Shown here: positions 52,651 to 62,381 of the stretch, piece by piece
Layout: the number at the start of each line of letters is the position of its first letter
Numbering within the stretch: position 1 is the stretch's first letter
Assembly (NCBI RefSeq): GCF_008831155.1
Contig: NZ_WBKB01000005.1
Span: 1 to 64,000, forward strand
Length of the DNA stretch: 64,000 nucleotides
Reading direction: 5' to 3'
Source: Gulosibacter chungangensis
Lineage (GTDB): Bacteria > Actinomycetota > Actinomycetes > Actinomycetales > Microbacteriaceae
The notes under the pieces: generated by a model
The model's database searches: none
What the model was told of the DNA's origin: nothing
Seen by the model: the letters and a program-made list of their open reading frames with translations, nothing else
Made by a program: the position numbers and the translations under genes

Positions 52651-53580
52651 ATGACCAATAACGAATCTTCAGCTCAGTCCGCCGCAACCTCGCAGACGGG
52701 CACCCCTCTCGTCAAGACTGGCCTCGCCGACATGCTCAAGGGCGGCGTAATCATGGACGTCGTCACCCCCGAACAGGCGCGCATCGCCGAAGATGCTGGC
52801 GCAGTGGCGGTGATGGCGCTTGAGCGCGTCCCCGCGGATATTCGTGCGCAGGGCGGCGTGGCTCGCATGAGCGACCCGGACCTGATCGATGGCATCATTG
52901 AGACCGTCTCGATTCCGGTAATGGCGAAGGCGCGCATTGGTCACTTCGTCGAGGCACAGATTTTGCAGGAACTCGGCGTGGACTACATCGACGAGTCCGA
53001 GGTGCTCAGCCCAGCTGACTACGTGAACCACATCGACAAGCACAGCTTCAAGGTGCCGTTTGTCTGCGGCGCAACGAACCTCGGTGAGGCGCTGCGTCGC
53101 ATCACCGAAGGTGCCGCGATGATCCGCTCGAAGGGTGAAGCCGGTACCGGTGATGTCTCGGAGGCGATGAAGCACATCCGCACCATTCGCGGCGAAATCG
53201 CCCGTCTGCAGGCGCTCTACGCCGTCGAGCCGGACGCACTGTACGTTGCTGCAAAGGACCTCCAGGCGCCCTACGGCCTCGTCAAGCAGGTTGCCGAAAC
53301 CGGTGAACTGCCGGTCGTGATGTTCGTTGCCGGTGGTGTCGCGACCCCCGCCGATGCAGCAATGATGATGCAGCTCGGCGCCGACGGTGTTTTCGTGGGC
53401 TCCGGCATCTTCAAGTCTGGTGACCCCGCCAAGCGCGCCGCCGCGATCGTCCGCGCCACCGCGCAGTACAACGACCCCGCCGCCATCGCCGACGCCTCGC
53501 GCGGCCTCGGTGAGGCAATGGTCGGCATCAACGTGGCTGACCTGCCTGCCCCGCACCGCCTCGCCGAGCGCGGATGGTAA
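52651..53580 (+). CDS. pdxS: Pyridoxal 5'-phosphate synthase subunit PdxS
   Basis: The 309-residue TIM-barrel protein matches PdxS over its length: [55 protein letters not shown] (carries a catalytic lysine), [12 protein letters not shown] (second lysine and phosphate loop) and [10 protein letters not shown]. It condenses ribose 5-phosphate, glyceraldehyde 3-phosphate and ammonia to PLP. The ATG at 52651 has AGGA 8 bases upstream; an ATG at 52642 is also in frame. Its stop overlaps the pdxT start. Confidence 0.96.
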   Translation: MTNNESSAQSAATSQTGTPLVKTGLADMLKGGVIMDVVTPEQARIAEDAGAVAVMALERVPADIRAQGGVARMSDPDLIDGIIETVSIPVMAKARIGHFVEAQILQELGVDYIDESEVLSPADYVNHIDKHSFKVPFVCGATNLGEALRRITEGAAMIRSKGEAGTGDVSEAMKHIRTIRGEIARLQALYAVEPDALYVAAKDLQAPYGLVKQVAETGELPVVMFVAGGVATPADAAMMMQLGADGVFVGSGIFKSGDPAKRAAAIVRATAQYNDPAAIADASRGLGEAMVGINVADLPAPHRLAERGW

Positions 53581-54227
53581 TCGCCGACCACAGCACTGGC
53601 GTGACGATGAACGAGAAAGGGGCGCCCGGCCTCCTCACCGGCGCGCCCCGAATCGGGATTCTCGGGCTGCAGGGTGGCGTGCGCGAGCACGCCACCCTGG
53701 TCGAGTCGCTCGACGCGCAGCCGGTGCAGATCCGTAAGCCCGCCGACCTGCTTGGCCCGGACGGGGCCCGGGTGGATGCGCTGATTCTGCCCGGTGGGGA
53801 ATCCTCGGTGATCGACCGGCTGGCTCGCATGTTCGGGTTGGATGTGCCGCTCAAGGAACTCATTGGCCAAGGGCTTCCGACTCTCGGAACCTGCGCCGGA
53901 CTCATCCTGCTCGCGAAAAACATTGAGAATCCCGCGCCTGGGCAGCAGTCGCTCGGAGTGCTTGATATCACCGTGAACCGAAATGCCTTCGGTCCGCAGG
54001 TCGAATCGGCCGAGGCTGACCTCGCGACCGAATGGGGTGCGATTCGCGCGGCGTTCATTCGTGCCCCGCAGATCGTCTCGGTCGACGGTGTGGATGCGCG
54101 GGTCATGGCTCGTTTCGGCGACGCGATCGTCGGGGTCGAACAGGGCAATGTCCTCGGCGTCTCATTCCATCCGGAACTCACAGGTGACACCGTGCTGCAC
54201 CGGCGGCTCCTCGAATTGGTGGGGTAG
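53574..54227 (+). CDS. pdxT: Pyridoxal 5'-phosphate synthase glutaminase subunit PdxT
   Basis: The 217-residue class I glutaminase has [12 protein letters not shown], the [11 protein letters not shown] oxyanion loop, the nucleophile in [11 protein letters not shown] (C107), and the catalytic pair in FHPEL (H199, E201). It supplies ammonia to PdxS. The ATG at 53574 overlaps the pdxS stop (ATGGTAA), so translation is coupled; an in-frame ATG at 53607 would give a shorter N-terminus closer to homologues. Confidence 0.94.
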   Translation: MVIADHSTGVTMNEKGAPGLLTGAPRIGILGLQGGVREHATLVESLDAQPVQIRKPADLLGPDGARVDALILPGGESSVIDRLARMFGLDVPLKELIGQGLPTLGTCAGLILLAKNIENPAPGQQSLGVLDITVNRNAFGPQVESAEADLATEWGAIRAAFIRAPQIVSVDGVDARVMARFGDAIVGVEQGNVLGVSFHPELTGDTVLHRRLLELVG

Positions 54228-54229
54228 GA

Positions 54230-54251
54230 GCGACTACGCGGCGGTAGTCGC
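54230..54251. terminator. Hairpin between convergent pdxT and DUF2812 genes
   Basis: GCGACTAC and GTAGTCGC form a perfect 8-bp stem with a 6-base loop, right after the pdxT stop and over the last codons of the convergent gene. Confidence 0.5.
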
Positions 54252-54863
54252 CTCGCCGCGGGAGCACATCCAGAGGCGATATTGCTGCAGCATCTGCCAG
54301 GCGAGTATCAAGCTCAAAGCCGCGATAAGCCGCGGCGCGATATTGCGGAAGAAGACGAAGATGGATTCGAAGGCGAACGCGCCGACGAACTCCAAACCGC
54401 TCATTTCCCACAAGCCTGGCGTGCGATACCAATCTTCCGGTGGGACGCCCATCGCACCGGAGTAGATAAAGACGAACGTCGCGATGGCGAACACCAACAG
54501 TGCGGATGCCCGACCCGTGAGAGTTCGTCGGTAGCGCTGTGCTTTCGAGGCTTCGTCGGAAAATATCTCGAGGCTGGCGGACGGTTCAACCGCGGCGAAA
54601 TACTGGGCGCCACTGTTCCGGCTGCCCGCCAAATGGCGCCAGCCGGAATCGGCAAAGAGGGTTACATAGTCGGTGAAGTCTTCGGCTCGCATTTCGGGTT
54701 GGTAGTCCACACGGATGCGGGCAGCGGCTTCCAGGGAAGCCGGGTTGATCTTCTCGAAGTGGTAGAAGATGCCAACCCGCGTGAGTAGGTTGCCCTCGCA
54801 CGCCATCCGGTTTAGCCAGGCTTCCTCGCGGTCGAAATTGATGAATGAGCGGAACTTTTTCAT
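54234..54863 (-). CDS. DUF2812-type membrane protein
   Basis: The 209-residue protein begins with the DUF2812 pattern (MKKFRSFINFDREEAWLNRM, a 20-residue start) followed by a soluble domain of about 110 residues with YFAAVEPSASLEIFSDEAS. It ends with three hydrophobic segments (about 120-140, 158-172, 180-195). DUF2812 proteins are regularly encoded next to PadR regulators; the function is unknown, and an export or stress role has been suggested from context only. It overlaps the PadR gene by 4 bases. Confidence 0.85.
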   Translation of the reverse strand: MKKFRSFINFDREEAWLNRMACEGNLLTRVGIFYHFEKINPASLEAAARIRVDYQPEMRAEDFTDYVTLFADSGWRHLAGSRNSGAQYFAAVEPSASLEIFSDEASKAQRYRRTLTGRASALLVFAIATFVFIYSGAMGVPPEDWYRTPGLWEMSGLEFVGAFAFESIFVFFRNIAPRLIAALSLILAWQMLQQYRLWMCSRGEATTAA

Positions 54864-55186
54864 GATGCGTCTCCCGTCTGGGTTGCGTTCGTGAAGGCAT
54901 TGATGAGGTGCGCCATCCGTTGGGTGTCTGCCGAGAGCGCCTCGAATCCGCTCTTGGTAATTCGGTAGACCTTGCGTCGGGCATCCTCGCTCGGTGCTCG
55001 CTCAATGAGTCCCTGCTTGAGGAGATTGTCGAGCGCACCGTAGAGCGTGCCCGGTGCCATGCGCACCTGGCCGAGGCTTGCCTCTTCGACGCGGGACATG
55101 ATCAGGTACCCGTGTGCCGGTTGCAGCAGTGCGAGCAGCACGTAGTAGGTCGTTTCGGTAAGGGGAAGGAGTGGGTGTCGCTTCAT
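54860..55186 (-). CDS. PadR-family regulator
   Basis: The 108-residue protein is a short PadR winged-helix protein: LTETTYYVLLALLQPAHGY, MSRVEEASLGQVRMAPGTLY (20 residues) and the YRITKSGFEAL wing. It lacks the long C-terminal dimerisation arm and matches the short subgroup. It is the first gene of a two-gene operon with DUF2812 and probably represses it, with the direct repeats at 55210-55235 as likely target. Confidence 0.9.
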   Translation of the reverse strand: MKRHPLLPLTETTYYVLLALLQPAHGYLIMSRVEEASLGQVRMAPGTLYGALDNLLKQGLIERAPSEDARRKVYRITKSGFEALSADTQRMAHLINAFTNATQTGDAS

Positions 55187-55209
55187 GGGGCACCTCCTTT
55201 TGTATCGGC

Positions 55210-55235
55210 CAACTGAATATGTAGTTCAACTGAAT
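55210..55235. promoter_or_regulatory. Direct repeats in the PadR promoter
   Basis: CAACTGAAT occurs at 55210-55218 and 55227-55235, 17 bases apart, with a related CAACTGGATAG near 55255. They lie between 24 and 75 bases upstream of the PadR ATG and may be its operator. Confidence 0.4.
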
Positions 55236-55338
55236 AGCCTGACGATAGTCAGTGCAACTGGATAGACCACGTTATTGGCTTAAACTCAGAATCTCTGAGA
55301 CTGCAACACCCTCCATTGCCGATCCGAAGGACTTCGCA

Positions 55339-55785
55339 GTGCTGCTAATCCGCCCCGCCCGGGCATCCGATGCCGAGGTTGTGCTTAAGATCTTGACTGA
55401 CTCGTTCACCCCGTACCTCGAGCGAATGGACCGCAAGCCCGCCCCGATGCTCGCGGACTATGCGTCCCATATCGCCGCGGGCGAGGTATGGGTCGCTGAG
55501 GCTGAAAGTCAGGTACTCGGGATGCTGGGGCTGATTCCCGAGGCGGATCACCTGCTGCTTGATGTGGTGGCAGTATCGCCGACTGTCCAGGGCCAGGGAA
55601 ACGGCAAGCTGCTCCTCAAGTTCACTGATGAACATGCCCGGGCACTTGGGCTCGACGAAGTGCGGCTGTTCACCAACGAAGTGATGACTGAGAACCTCAC
55701 GTACTATCCACGACACGGATTCGTCGAGACACATCGCGCGGTTGATGGTGAACACCGTCGGGACTTTTTCAGCAAGCGTTTGTGA
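55339..55785 (+). CDS. GNAT-family N-acetyltransferase
   Basis: The 148-residue protein has the GNAT fold order: LLIRPARASDAEVVLKIL, EVWVAEAESQVLGMLGL, VVAVSPTVQGQGNGKLLL (the Q/R-x-x-G-x-G/A acetyl-CoA loop) and LFTNEVMTENLTYYPRHGF. The start is a GTG with GAAGGA 8 bases upstream. The acceptor substrate is unknown. It is divergent from the PadR gene. Confidence 0.87.
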   Translation: MLLIRPARASDAEVVLKILTDSFTPYLERMDRKPAPMLADYASHIAAGEVWVAEAESQVLGMLGLIPEADHLLLDVVAVSPTVQGQGNGKLLLKFTDEHARALGLDEVRLFTNEVMTENLTYYPRHGFVETHRAVDGEHRRDFFSKRL

Positions 55786-55954
55786 TGCCTCGGCTACGTT
55801 GCCTCGGGCGGATGCGAAGCTGGCAGTTTCGCAGTTGCAGAACTGCTGCGGGCAACGCGGTATTTCGCGCTTTGATCGGGTATAATTTCGAAGCAGCCGA
55901 TGAATTGAGTCGGTTTTCCGCGCAACATATAAGCGCTTCGATGAAGGGGCCGAA

Positions 55955-56503
55955 ATGTCCGTCGAATCCTCGACTGTAACCACCAAGAGCATCCGCACCG
56001 CGCTGGGAATCGGCGGCTTGCTGGCACTCATCCTCGGTATTCTGATCCTCGTTTGGCCGGGCAAAACCGCGATGGTGGTCGCCGCGATGATCGCGGTCTA
56101 CGCAATCATCACCGGTATCGCCTATGTGGTCATCTCTTTCCGGGCGAAATCCAAGGGCGGCTTCGCGCGGGTTGGACATTTCCTCCTCGGACTCCTATTT
56201 CTCGTCGCGGGTATCTTCGCCTTCGTGAACCTCGGCGCCACCACGGTGTGGCTCGCGGCGATGCTCGGGATCATGGTCGGCATTATGTGGATCGTTGAAG
56301 GGGTAGTGGCGCTATCCACCCTCTCCGACGCGCCTTCCAAAGTGGTGACCGCCATATTCGCGGTGTTGAGCATCATCGCCGGTCTCATGCTGGTGTTCTC
56401 GCCGTACTACATCGTCGCCCTGTGGTGGATGCTCGGGATCTCGTTCGTGGTCCTCGGCATTCTGCAGATCTTCCGAGCCCTAAGATTCGGCCGCAGTCGC
56501 TAG
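55955..56503 (+). CDS. HdeD/DUF308-family membrane protein
   Basis: The 182-residue protein has six hydrophobic segments in three pairs, each with the DUF308 spacing (GILILVWPGKTAMVVAAMIA; GIFAFVNLGATTVWLAAMLG; GLMLVFSPYYIVALWWMLG). HdeD proteins in enterobacteria relate to acid stress; in actinobacteria the role is unknown. AAGGGG lies before the ATG. The gene stands alone. Confidence 0.85.
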   Translation: MSVESSTVTTKSIRTALGIGGLLALILGILILVWPGKTAMVVAAMIAVYAIITGIAYVVISFRAKSKGGFARVGHFLLGLLFLVAGIFAFVNLGATTVWLAAMLGIMVGIMWIVEGVVALSTLSDAPSKVVTAIFAVLSIIAGLMLVFSPYYIVALWWMLGISFVVLGILQIFRALRFGRSR

Positions 56504-56656
56504 TCGCTGCTAGTGGCTGCTAGTTCCGCAACCGCCCCCTCAACTCGCTCGTCACTGGATGCTGTGCCGACGGTGTTTTTCAGCATCCATCGACGAGTTA
56601 AGCGGGTGGTGTGGGGTGGATGCGGTGCGCGGGGCTCCGCTGCCCGGCGGCTTAAC

Positions 56657-56696
56657 GCAAATCGGTCACTCGTTGTAGAACGAGTGACCGATTTGC
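56657..56696. terminator. Strong bidirectional hairpin
   Basis: A perfect 18-bp stem (GCAAATCGGTCACTCGTT with its complement) closes on GTAG. It lies between the HdeD-like gene and the convergent dehydrogenase. A second, weaker hairpin (GGATGCTG/CAGCATCC) lies about 80 bases before it. Confidence 0.75.
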
Positions 56697-56737
56697 TGAG
56701 TGCGTCGCCGTCGGTGTTGAAGCGACAGCGCTAGCGG

Positions 56738-57928
56738 TTACTTGCCGATCTTCACCGCGGCGCCGTTCTGGGCAGCCGACTGCGCGACCGCGTCGAGGAG
56801 CTGCATGTTCCGCAGACCGTAAGCGAGGCTCGGCACGCGGGGGAGCGACTCCGACTCGGGGATACCGGCGACCTCTTCGAGGAACGCGCGTGCCTGGTAG
56901 ACAAAACCGTCGTTCTGGCCGATGCCGACACCCGGTGCATCCATCGCGAGGCCGTCCTTCCAGTACGGGTGGCTCGGGCCGAGGATCACGGTGCGGAAAC
57001 CGGCGTTCGCGAGATCGTCGTCGGCGAGGAAGACCGAGATTTCGCTGGGACGCTCGAAGTCATACTTCAGCGAGCCCTTCTCACCGTAGACCTCGAAGGA
57101 CAGACCGTTCGGGTGACCAAGCGCGACGCGCGAGGCCTCGAAGGTGCCCGCGGTGCCGTTGGCGAACTGAACGCTGAAGGCGGCATAGTCGTCGTTCTCA
57201 ACCGGCTCGCGCTCCTCCGACACCGCGCCGCGCTCGTGGCCGACGACGTTGCCGATGGGCTTCGGGCGGCTCTTAATGACGGTCGTCAGGGTGCCTCCGG
57301 AGACGCTTTCGACCTCGCCACCGAGCGCCTCGATGATGTAGGAGAGGTGGCTGGCGACGTCAGCGAGGGCGCCCGAGCCTGCCGGCCCCTTGTAGCGCCA
57401 CACCATCGGTGCCTGCGGGTCTGCGGCGTACTCGGTGTGATAGCGACCGGATACGTGATAGATCTGGCCGAGACGCCCCGACTCAATGAGCTGCTTGGCG
57501 TAGGCGATACCGGGCTGGCGGAGGTAGGTCAGACCGACGCGTGCAATGGTGTCGGCGTTGTTAGCCGCGGCAACCATGGCCTCGGCGTCCTCGAGGGTGT
57601 CCGAGAGTGGCTTTTCGCACAGCACGTGCTTGCCAGCGGCGAGCAGACCCTCAACGATTTCGCGGTGCAAGCGGTTCGCGACGACGACACTCACGACGTC
57701 GATGTCCTCGGCCTCGGCGAGTGCCTGCCAGGTGGTGTCGTGGCGCTCAAAGCCGTAGCGCTTTGCGGTGGCTTCGGCGAGCGGTTCGTAGACATCAGCA
57801 ATCGACACGAGACGAATCTCGGGAAGGGTGCTGTCGAAAACGGCGGATGCGGAGCGGTACGCGGCAGCGTGGGCCTTACCGGCCATGCCGGCGCCGATGA
57901 CTGCGACTCCGATGCTCTTCGTGCTCAT
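56738..57928 (-). CDS. Gfo/Idh/MocA-family oxidoreductase
   Basis: The 396-residue protein has the NAD-binding motif VAVIGAGMAGKAHAAAY, the GKHVLCEKPLSDT strand with the conserved EKP lysine, and a downstream catalytic region with ADVASHLSYIIEALGG (the D-x-x-x-H pair). The family oxidises or reduces sugars and polyols such as inositol. AGGAGG lies 6 bases before the ATG at 57928. No sugar transporter is adjacent, so the substrate is open. Confidence 0.88.
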   Translation of the reverse strand: MSTKSIGVAVIGAGMAGKAHAAAYRSASAVFDSTLPEIRLVSIADVYEPLAEATAKRYGFERHDTTWQALAEAEDIDVVSVVVANRLHREIVEGLLAAGKHVLCEKPLSDTLEDAEAMVAAANNADTIARVGLTYLRQPGIAYAKQLIESGRLGQIYHVSGRYHTEYAADPQAPMVWRYKGPAGSGALADVASHLSYIIEALGGEVESVSGGTLTTVIKSRPKPIGNVVGHERGAVSEEREPVENDDYAAFSVQFANGTAGTFEASRVALGHPNGLSFEVYGEKGSLKYDFERPSEISVFLADDDLANAGFRTVILGPSHPYWKDGLAMDAPGVGIGQNDGFVYQARAFLEEVAGIPESESLPRVPSLAYGLRNMQLLDAVAQSAAQNGAAVKIGK

Positions 57929-58263
57929 TGTGTCCTCCTAGACAGGTATTACCGGGGCCTAAACACGGCTCCGTTGCGGTGATGAGGTCGGATGGAATCG
58001 CGCCCCAATGCAGTCTAGCGTAGAGATGTAAATATGTCATGTCAAATGAAAGTTTTGGGCCCTTCCCCCGCATATTTACGGGGAAGGAGGCGATATGACA
58101 AATGTCGAAAAATGGGGTTTGGCTCAGGTGTGCGGATTGGAACGGTCCACCCTCAGTCACTCGTAAGGGATGCTTTTCGCATTACTCAGAGATGTACGAA
58201 GAAAGCTCTCGTACGCTGGCCGGGCGTCACAAATTTGCCGGGACCACATCTGGAGGTGCGAGC
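57929..58263 (+). promoter_or_regulatory. Long leader of the GH13 gene with inverted repeat and small ORF
   Basis: This 335-base interval holds GTAAATATG (58028-58036) and its exact complement (58071-58079), with a GC-rich middle. After it come a near-consensus ribosome site GGAAGGAGG (58082-58090) and a 23-codon ORF (58095-58166). TGTCAAATG and TGACAAATG are near-repeats around it. The layout suggests control of the GH13 gene at the leader, but it may also be divergent-promoter operators. Confidence 0.45.
58095..58166 (+). CDS. 23-residue leader ORF or regulator remnant
   Basis: An ATG follows a near-consensus GGAAGGAGG at ideal spacing and gives a 23-residue peptide that ends in [15 protein letters not shown]. 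This piece looks like a LacI-type helix-turn-helix fragment, so the ORF may be a remnant of a regulator gene rather than a leader peptide. It stops about 100 bases before the GH13 start. Confidence 0.4.
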   Translation: MTNVEKWGLAQVCGLERSTLSHS

Positions 58264-60516
58264 GTGGAATCTGATGCCAAAAACCCGACCGAAGGTAATG
58301 GGCGTGAAAAGCCACGGCGACGCAAGTGGTCAAGGCCGCGCGAAGGCCTCGGTGTCAGCCGCATCCAACACCACTTCGCCGACCCACTGAAGGCAGACGG
58401 CGGCAACCCCTCCTACGTCGAATGGCTGCGCAAACAATCGATGCTCGGCGATGCGAGCGTCATCGGCCGGGGTCTCGCCGGCCGCTCGAGCATGTGGCGG
58501 AACACCTACGCGATGCCCGACCCGCGTCGGGCGCTCGCGGCCGCATCCGTGTGGTTCACGACCTACCCCGCGGCCTTCATTACCCGCGAGAATGAATCTT
58601 TCCTCGCATCCATCGCCGACGAAGCCCTCTGGCAGGCCTTCGAGAAAATCGGGATTGGAGCGATTCACACCGGTCCCACCAAGCGTGCCGGCGGCATCGT
58701 CGGCTGGCAGTTCTCCCCGAGCGTGGACGGGCAATTCGACCGCATTAGTACGCGCATCGACGGCCAGTTCGGGAACGAAGCCGAATTTCAGCAGCTCGCC
58801 GATGTGGCCGAGCAATTCGGTGGCATCATCATCGACGATATCGTGCCCGGTCACACCGGAAAAGGCGCGGACTTCCGCCTCGCCGAAATCGCGTATAAGG
58901 ACTATCCGGGGATCTACCACATGGTCGAGATTCCCGAAGAAGACTGGGATCTACTGCCGGAAGTTCCAGAAGGCGGCGACTCGGTGAACCTCAGCCCCGA
59001 AGCCGAGGTGCTGCTCACACAAAAGGGGCACATCATTGGCTCGCTGCAGCGGGTGATCTTCTATGAGCCGGGCGTGAAGGAGACCAACTGGAGCGCCACC
59101 CGCCCGGTCCTCGGTGTTGATGGCAAGGTCCGCCGCTGGGTCTACCTGCACTATTTCAAGGAGGGCCAGCCCACGCTGAACTGGCTCGACCCGACCTACT
59201 CGGCAATGCGGCTCGTCACCGGGGACGCGCTGCACTCGCTCGGCGATCTCGGGGCGAGTGCGCTGCGGCTCGACGCGAACGGGTTCCTCGCTGCCGAGCG
59301 CGGGCCGGATGGGCAACCTGCCTGGTCGGAAGGCCACCCGCTTTCGCACGCGGCGAACCAGTTCATCGCCAGCATGATCCGCAAGGTCGGTGGCTTCTCC
59401 TTCCAAGAGCTCAACCTCACGGTGGAAGATATTCGGGATGCGGGAATGGCCGGGGCAGACCTGTCTTACGACTTCATTACCCGGCCCGGCTACCAACACG
59501 CACTCCTCACCGGCGACACCGAATTCCTGCGCCTAACCCTGCGCACCTCACTCGAGTCGGGCATCCAACCCGTGAGCCTCATCCACGGCCTGCAAAACCA
59601 CGACGAACTCACCTACGAACTCGTGCACTGGGAATCGCGGCACATGCATGACGAATACGAGTTCCGCGGCGAGGTTGTCACCGGGGCGCACCTGGCGAAA
59701 ACCATTCGCAGGGAACTTCAAGAGGCGCTGCTCGGTCGCGATATCGACTTCAACCTCGTGTTCACCACCAACGGCATTGCCTGCACGATGGCCACCGTGG
59801 CCGCGGCCTCGCTCGGCGTGACTCGCCTCGAGCAGATTCAGGGTGAGGTGACGGATGCGGTCCGTCGCGCGCACCTGCTGCTCGCGGCCTATAACGCCTG
59901 GCAACCGGGCGCATTCGCGCTGTCGGCCTGGGATATGGTCGGCGCGCTGACCGTCCCGCAGGATGCCGTGGCCGAGTTAATCGCGGACGGTGACACTCGC
60001 TGGATCGAACGCGGGGGAGTGGACCTCATGGGCGTCAACTCGGAAGCGACCCACTCGCCGGCGGGGCTCCCGAAGGCGCCGTCGCTGTACGGGGCACTTC
60101 CCGAGCAACTCGATGATGAGGAATCCTTCGCTAGGAAGCTCAGTGAGCTGATCCGACTTCGGGATCGCTATCGCATCCCGTTTGCGACGCAGCTTGATGT
60201 GCCGAATGTGTCCGACCCGGCCCTGCTGGTGCTCGTGCACCGCCTCGATGACGGCGACCCGACGGCCACCGAAGCGCCCCTGCAGATCACGGTGTTGAAC
60301 TTCGCGAACAGGCCCGTGGTCGGCACGATTCGCTCGGAACATTTGCCGCCCCGTCGGCTCGTGTCGAGCGCGGTCACCAAGGAGACCATCGGGCGAGTGG
60401 ATGACCTGCAGAGCTTCCCCGTGAGCCTCGCGCCCCACGAATATCAGTTCTTCCTGGTCGGCAATGAGGACGTCCCCACCCAGGCGATTCCGATCGTGCC
60501 CTTGGACGCCGCCTGA
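58264..60516 (+). CDS. GH13-family alpha-glucan enzyme (trehalose synthase/maltose glucosyltransferase-like)
   Basis: The 750-residue protein has the GH13 catalytic triad: nucleophile in [11 protein letters not shown] (D337), acid/base in [10 protein letters not shown] (E382) and the transition-state aspartate in [11 protein letters not shown] (D447). An early region with [15 protein letters not shown] corresponds to the conserved region I (usually DxVxNH), here with VPGH. The C-terminal beta domain (about 640-750) is present. Actinobacterial proteins of this kind are annotated as trehalose synthase or maltose glucosyltransferase; isomerisation of maltose to trehalose is therefore the best guess. 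The GTG at 58264 has GGAGGTG before it. The first 60 residues are basic and probably disordered. Confidence 0.72.
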   Translation: MESDAKNPTEGNGREKPRRRKWSRPREGLGVSRIQHHFADPLKADGGNPSYVEWLRKQSMLGDASVIGRGLAGRSSMWRNTYAMPDPRRALAAASVWFTTYPAAFITRENESFLASIADEALWQAFEKIGIGAIHTGPTKRAGGIVGWQFSPSVDGQFDRISTRIDGQFGNEAEFQQLADVAEQFGGIIIDDIVPGHTGKGADFRLAEIAYKDYPGIYHMVEIPEEDWDLLPEVPEGGDSVNLSPEAEVLLTQKGHIIGSLQRVIFYEPGVKETNWSATRPVLGVDGKVRRWVYLHYFKEGQPTLNWLDPTYSAMRLVTGDALHSLGDLGASALRLDANGFLAAERGPDGQPAWSEGHPLSHAANQFIASMIRKVGGFSFQELNLTVEDIRDAGMAGADLSYDFITRPGYQHALLTGDTEFLRLTLRTSLESGIQPVSLIHGLQNHDELTYELVHWESRHMHDEYEFRGEVVTGAHLAKTIRRELQEALLGRDIDFNLVFTTNGIACTMATVAAASLGVTRLEQIQGEVTDAVRRAHLLLAAYNAWQPGAFALSAWDMVGALTVPQDAVAELIADGDTRWIERGGVDLMGVNSEATHSPAGLPKAPSLYGALPEQLDDEESFARKLSELIRLRDRYRIPFATQLDVPNVSDPALLVLVHRLDDGDPTATEAPLQITVLNFANRPVVGTIRSEHLPPRRLVSSAVTKETIGRVDDLQSFPVSLAPHEYQFFLVGNEDVPTQAIPIVPLDAA

Positions 60517-60523
60517 GCCTCGC

Positions 60524-60640
60524 ATCTCGCCCGCCTGGGCCATGTATCCCGCCCGCTTAAGCCGTGCATCCCACCCGCCTGAGCCACACATCCCGTCGCC
60601 TGAGCCACACATCCCGTCGCCTGAGCCTGTCGAAGGCAGC
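60524..60640. repeat. Degenerate 21-bp tandem repeat
   Basis: Two identical 21-base units (60577-60597 and 60598-60618) contain CTGAGCCACACATCCCGTC. Three or four diverged copies precede them from about 60524 and a partial copy follows, ending in CCTGTCGAAGG. It is intergenic, after the GH13 gene. Confidence 0.75.
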
Positions 60641-60779
60641 GTAATTATTACGTCCGATTGTGGTTTATGACGTTATGAGGCGCCCGGTCTTACGTTCCGA
60701 GCGGATGCACGCCAGACTTGCCGGGTACTGATCGAGGTCCGACGTCCGCCGGGCCGGGAACGGACGGAGCTAAACCCCC
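60641..60779 (+). promoter_or_regulatory. Leader of the first LLM monooxygenase gene
   Basis: The sequence before the ATG at 60780 is AT-rich near 60645-60680, as for a promoter, and then GC-rich, with a CGTCCG/CGGACG hairpin at 60743-60766 close to the ribosome site GGAG. I recognise no riboswitch family. Confidence 0.35.
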
Positions 60780-62219
60780 ATGGCAAAACGCATCATCCTG
60801 AACGCCTTCGACATGACCTGTGTCTCGCACCAGTCTTCAGGAACGTGGCGTCACCCGGAAAGCCAGGCGCACCGCTACAAGGACCTCGAATACTGGACCG
60901 AGCTCGCGAAGACTCTCGAGCGCGGCAAATTCGACTCCATCTTCATTGCGGATGTGCTCGGTACCTACGATGTCTACCGCGGCACGGTTGCCTCGGCGCT
61001 GCGCGATGCTGACCAGACCCCGGTGAACGATCCGTTCTTCCAGGTTCCCGCGATGGCGGCCGTCACCAAGCACCTTGGCTTCGGTGTCACCTCGGCGACT
61101 ACCTACGATCAGCCCTTCTATCTCGCACGCAAGTTCGCGACCCTTGACCACCTCACGAAGGGCCGAGTGGCCTGGAACGTGGTGTCCTCGTACCTCAACA
61201 GTGCCGCTGTGAACATGGGGTACGACAAGCAGCTCGCACACGGTGACCGTTACGAGATCGCGGATGAGTTCATCGATGTGACCTACAAGCTCTGGGAAGG
61301 TTCGTGGGAGGACGACGCGGTCGTCTTCGACAAGGAGCGGGGTGTCTACACCGACCCCACGAAAGTGCACCCGATTAACCACGAGGGCAAGTACTACAAG
61401 GTTCCCGGTATCGCGATCACCGAACCCTCGCCGCAGCGCACCCCGGTAATTTTCCAGGCCGGTGCTTCACCCCGCGGTCAGCAGTTTGCGGCCAAGCACG
61501 GTGAGGGCATCTTCATCTCGCCCGCGTCGGCTAAGGGTGCCCGCGTGGTGTCGGATGCGATCCGCGACCAGGCAGAGGCCGTCGGCCGCGCTCGCGAGGA
61601 TGTGAAGATCTTCGCGCTCGTGACCGTGATCGTCGACGAAACCGACGAGAAGGCCCAGGCGAAGTTCCAGGACTACCTGAGCTATGCATCCCCCGAGGGT
61701 GTGCTCGCACTCTACGGCGGCTGGACGGGCCTCGACTTCTCGCAGTTCGCACCCGACCAGGAACTCGAAGCGGTGGACAACGACAGTCTCCGCTCGGTAC
61801 TCGCTTCGCTCACGACCCTCGACCCGGACCGCAAGTGGACCGTGGATGACGTGGTCAAGCAGCGCGCAATCGGCGGCATGGGCCCGGTCATCGTCGGTAG
61901 CCCGACCACGGTTGCGGATGAACTCGAGCGCTGGGTCGACGAGGGTGGCATTGACGGCTTCAACTTCGCCTATGCAGTAACCCCGGGCAGCTTCGAAGAC
62001 CTCGTCGAGTACGTGGTTCCGGAACTGCAGCGCCGCGGTCGCGCGCAGACCGAGTACACCGGTTCGACCCTGCGCGAGGCGCTCTACGGCGAGGGTCAGA
62101 CCCGAGTGAAGGACACGCACCCGGCCGCACAGTACCGGGATGCGTACAAGAACGCGCCTTCCGCATTCGACGGCACCCTGCCCTCGCGCTTCGACCAAAG
62201 CGAACAGCTCGCGCACTAA
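60780..62219 (+). CDS. LLM-class flavin monooxygenase (NtaA/SnaA/DszA-type)
   Basis: The 479-residue protein matches the long group of bacterial-luciferase-like monooxygenases: FDMTCVSHQSSGTWRHPES, IADVLGTYDVYRGT, TTYDQPFYLARKFATLDHLT (20), GRVAWNVVSSY and VIFQAGASPRGQQFAAKHGE (20). These FMNH2-dependent enzymes attack xenobiotic or organosulfur compounds (nitrilotriacetate, dibenzothiophene sulfone, pristinamycin precursors). It needs a separate flavin reductase, not found here. A second LLM gene lies 1.4 kb downstream, with an ATP-grasp gene between. Substrate unknown; sulfur scavenging is one possibility. Confidence 0.87.
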   Translation: MAKRIILNAFDMTCVSHQSSGTWRHPESQAHRYKDLEYWTELAKTLERGKFDSIFIADVLGTYDVYRGTVASALRDADQTPVNDPFFQVPAMAAVTKHLGFGVTSATTYDQPFYLARKFATLDHLTKGRVAWNVVSSYLNSAAVNMGYDKQLAHGDRYEIADEFIDVTYKLWEGSWEDDAVVFDKERGVYTDPTKVHPINHEGKYYKVPGIAITEPSPQRTPVIFQAGASPRGQQFAAKHGEGIFISPASAKGARVVSDAIRDQAEAVGRAREDVKIFALVTVIVDETDEKAQAKFQDYLSYASPEGVLALYGGWTGLDFSQFAPDQELEAVDNDSLRSVLASLTTLDPDRKWTVDDVVKQRAIGGMGPVIVGSPTTVADELERWVDEGGIDGFNFAYAVTPGSFEDLVEYVVPELQRRGRAQTEYTGSTLREALYGEGQTRVKDTHPAAQYRDAYKNAPSAFDGTLPSRFDQSEQLAH

Positions 62220-62303
62220 GCGCACAAGGCGGCTTCGGACTGCTGCTGCCGGTTACTCGCTGGCGTTGCCGTTGCTCGCTGTTCGCGAGCCACTTTTTCC
62301 CGG

Positions 62304-62365
62304 ATACCACCGAGGATGCAGTTGACTGCTTTCAGGAAAGTAGTCAACTAGATCCTCGGTGGTAT
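62304..62365 (+). terminator. Very long perfect hairpin after the LLM gene
   Basis: The outer stem ATACCACCGAGGAT pairs perfectly with 62352-62365; an inner stem AGTTGACT/AGTCAACT closes on a 14-base loop. Together that is 22 bp in two stacks. It lies 85 bases after the LLM stop and is probably a terminator, though it has no long T-run. Confidence 0.65.
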
Positions 62366-62381
62366 TTCCGTATGCGGCGGT

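Noticed and set aside
52669-53556. 295-codon minus-strand frame opposite pdxS
   Set aside because: Antisense shadow of a highly conserved gene.
60641-60779. SAM-type riboswitch before the LLM gene
   Set aside because: The interval does not show the conserved core of any SAM riboswitch class I know; only a simple hairpin is visible.
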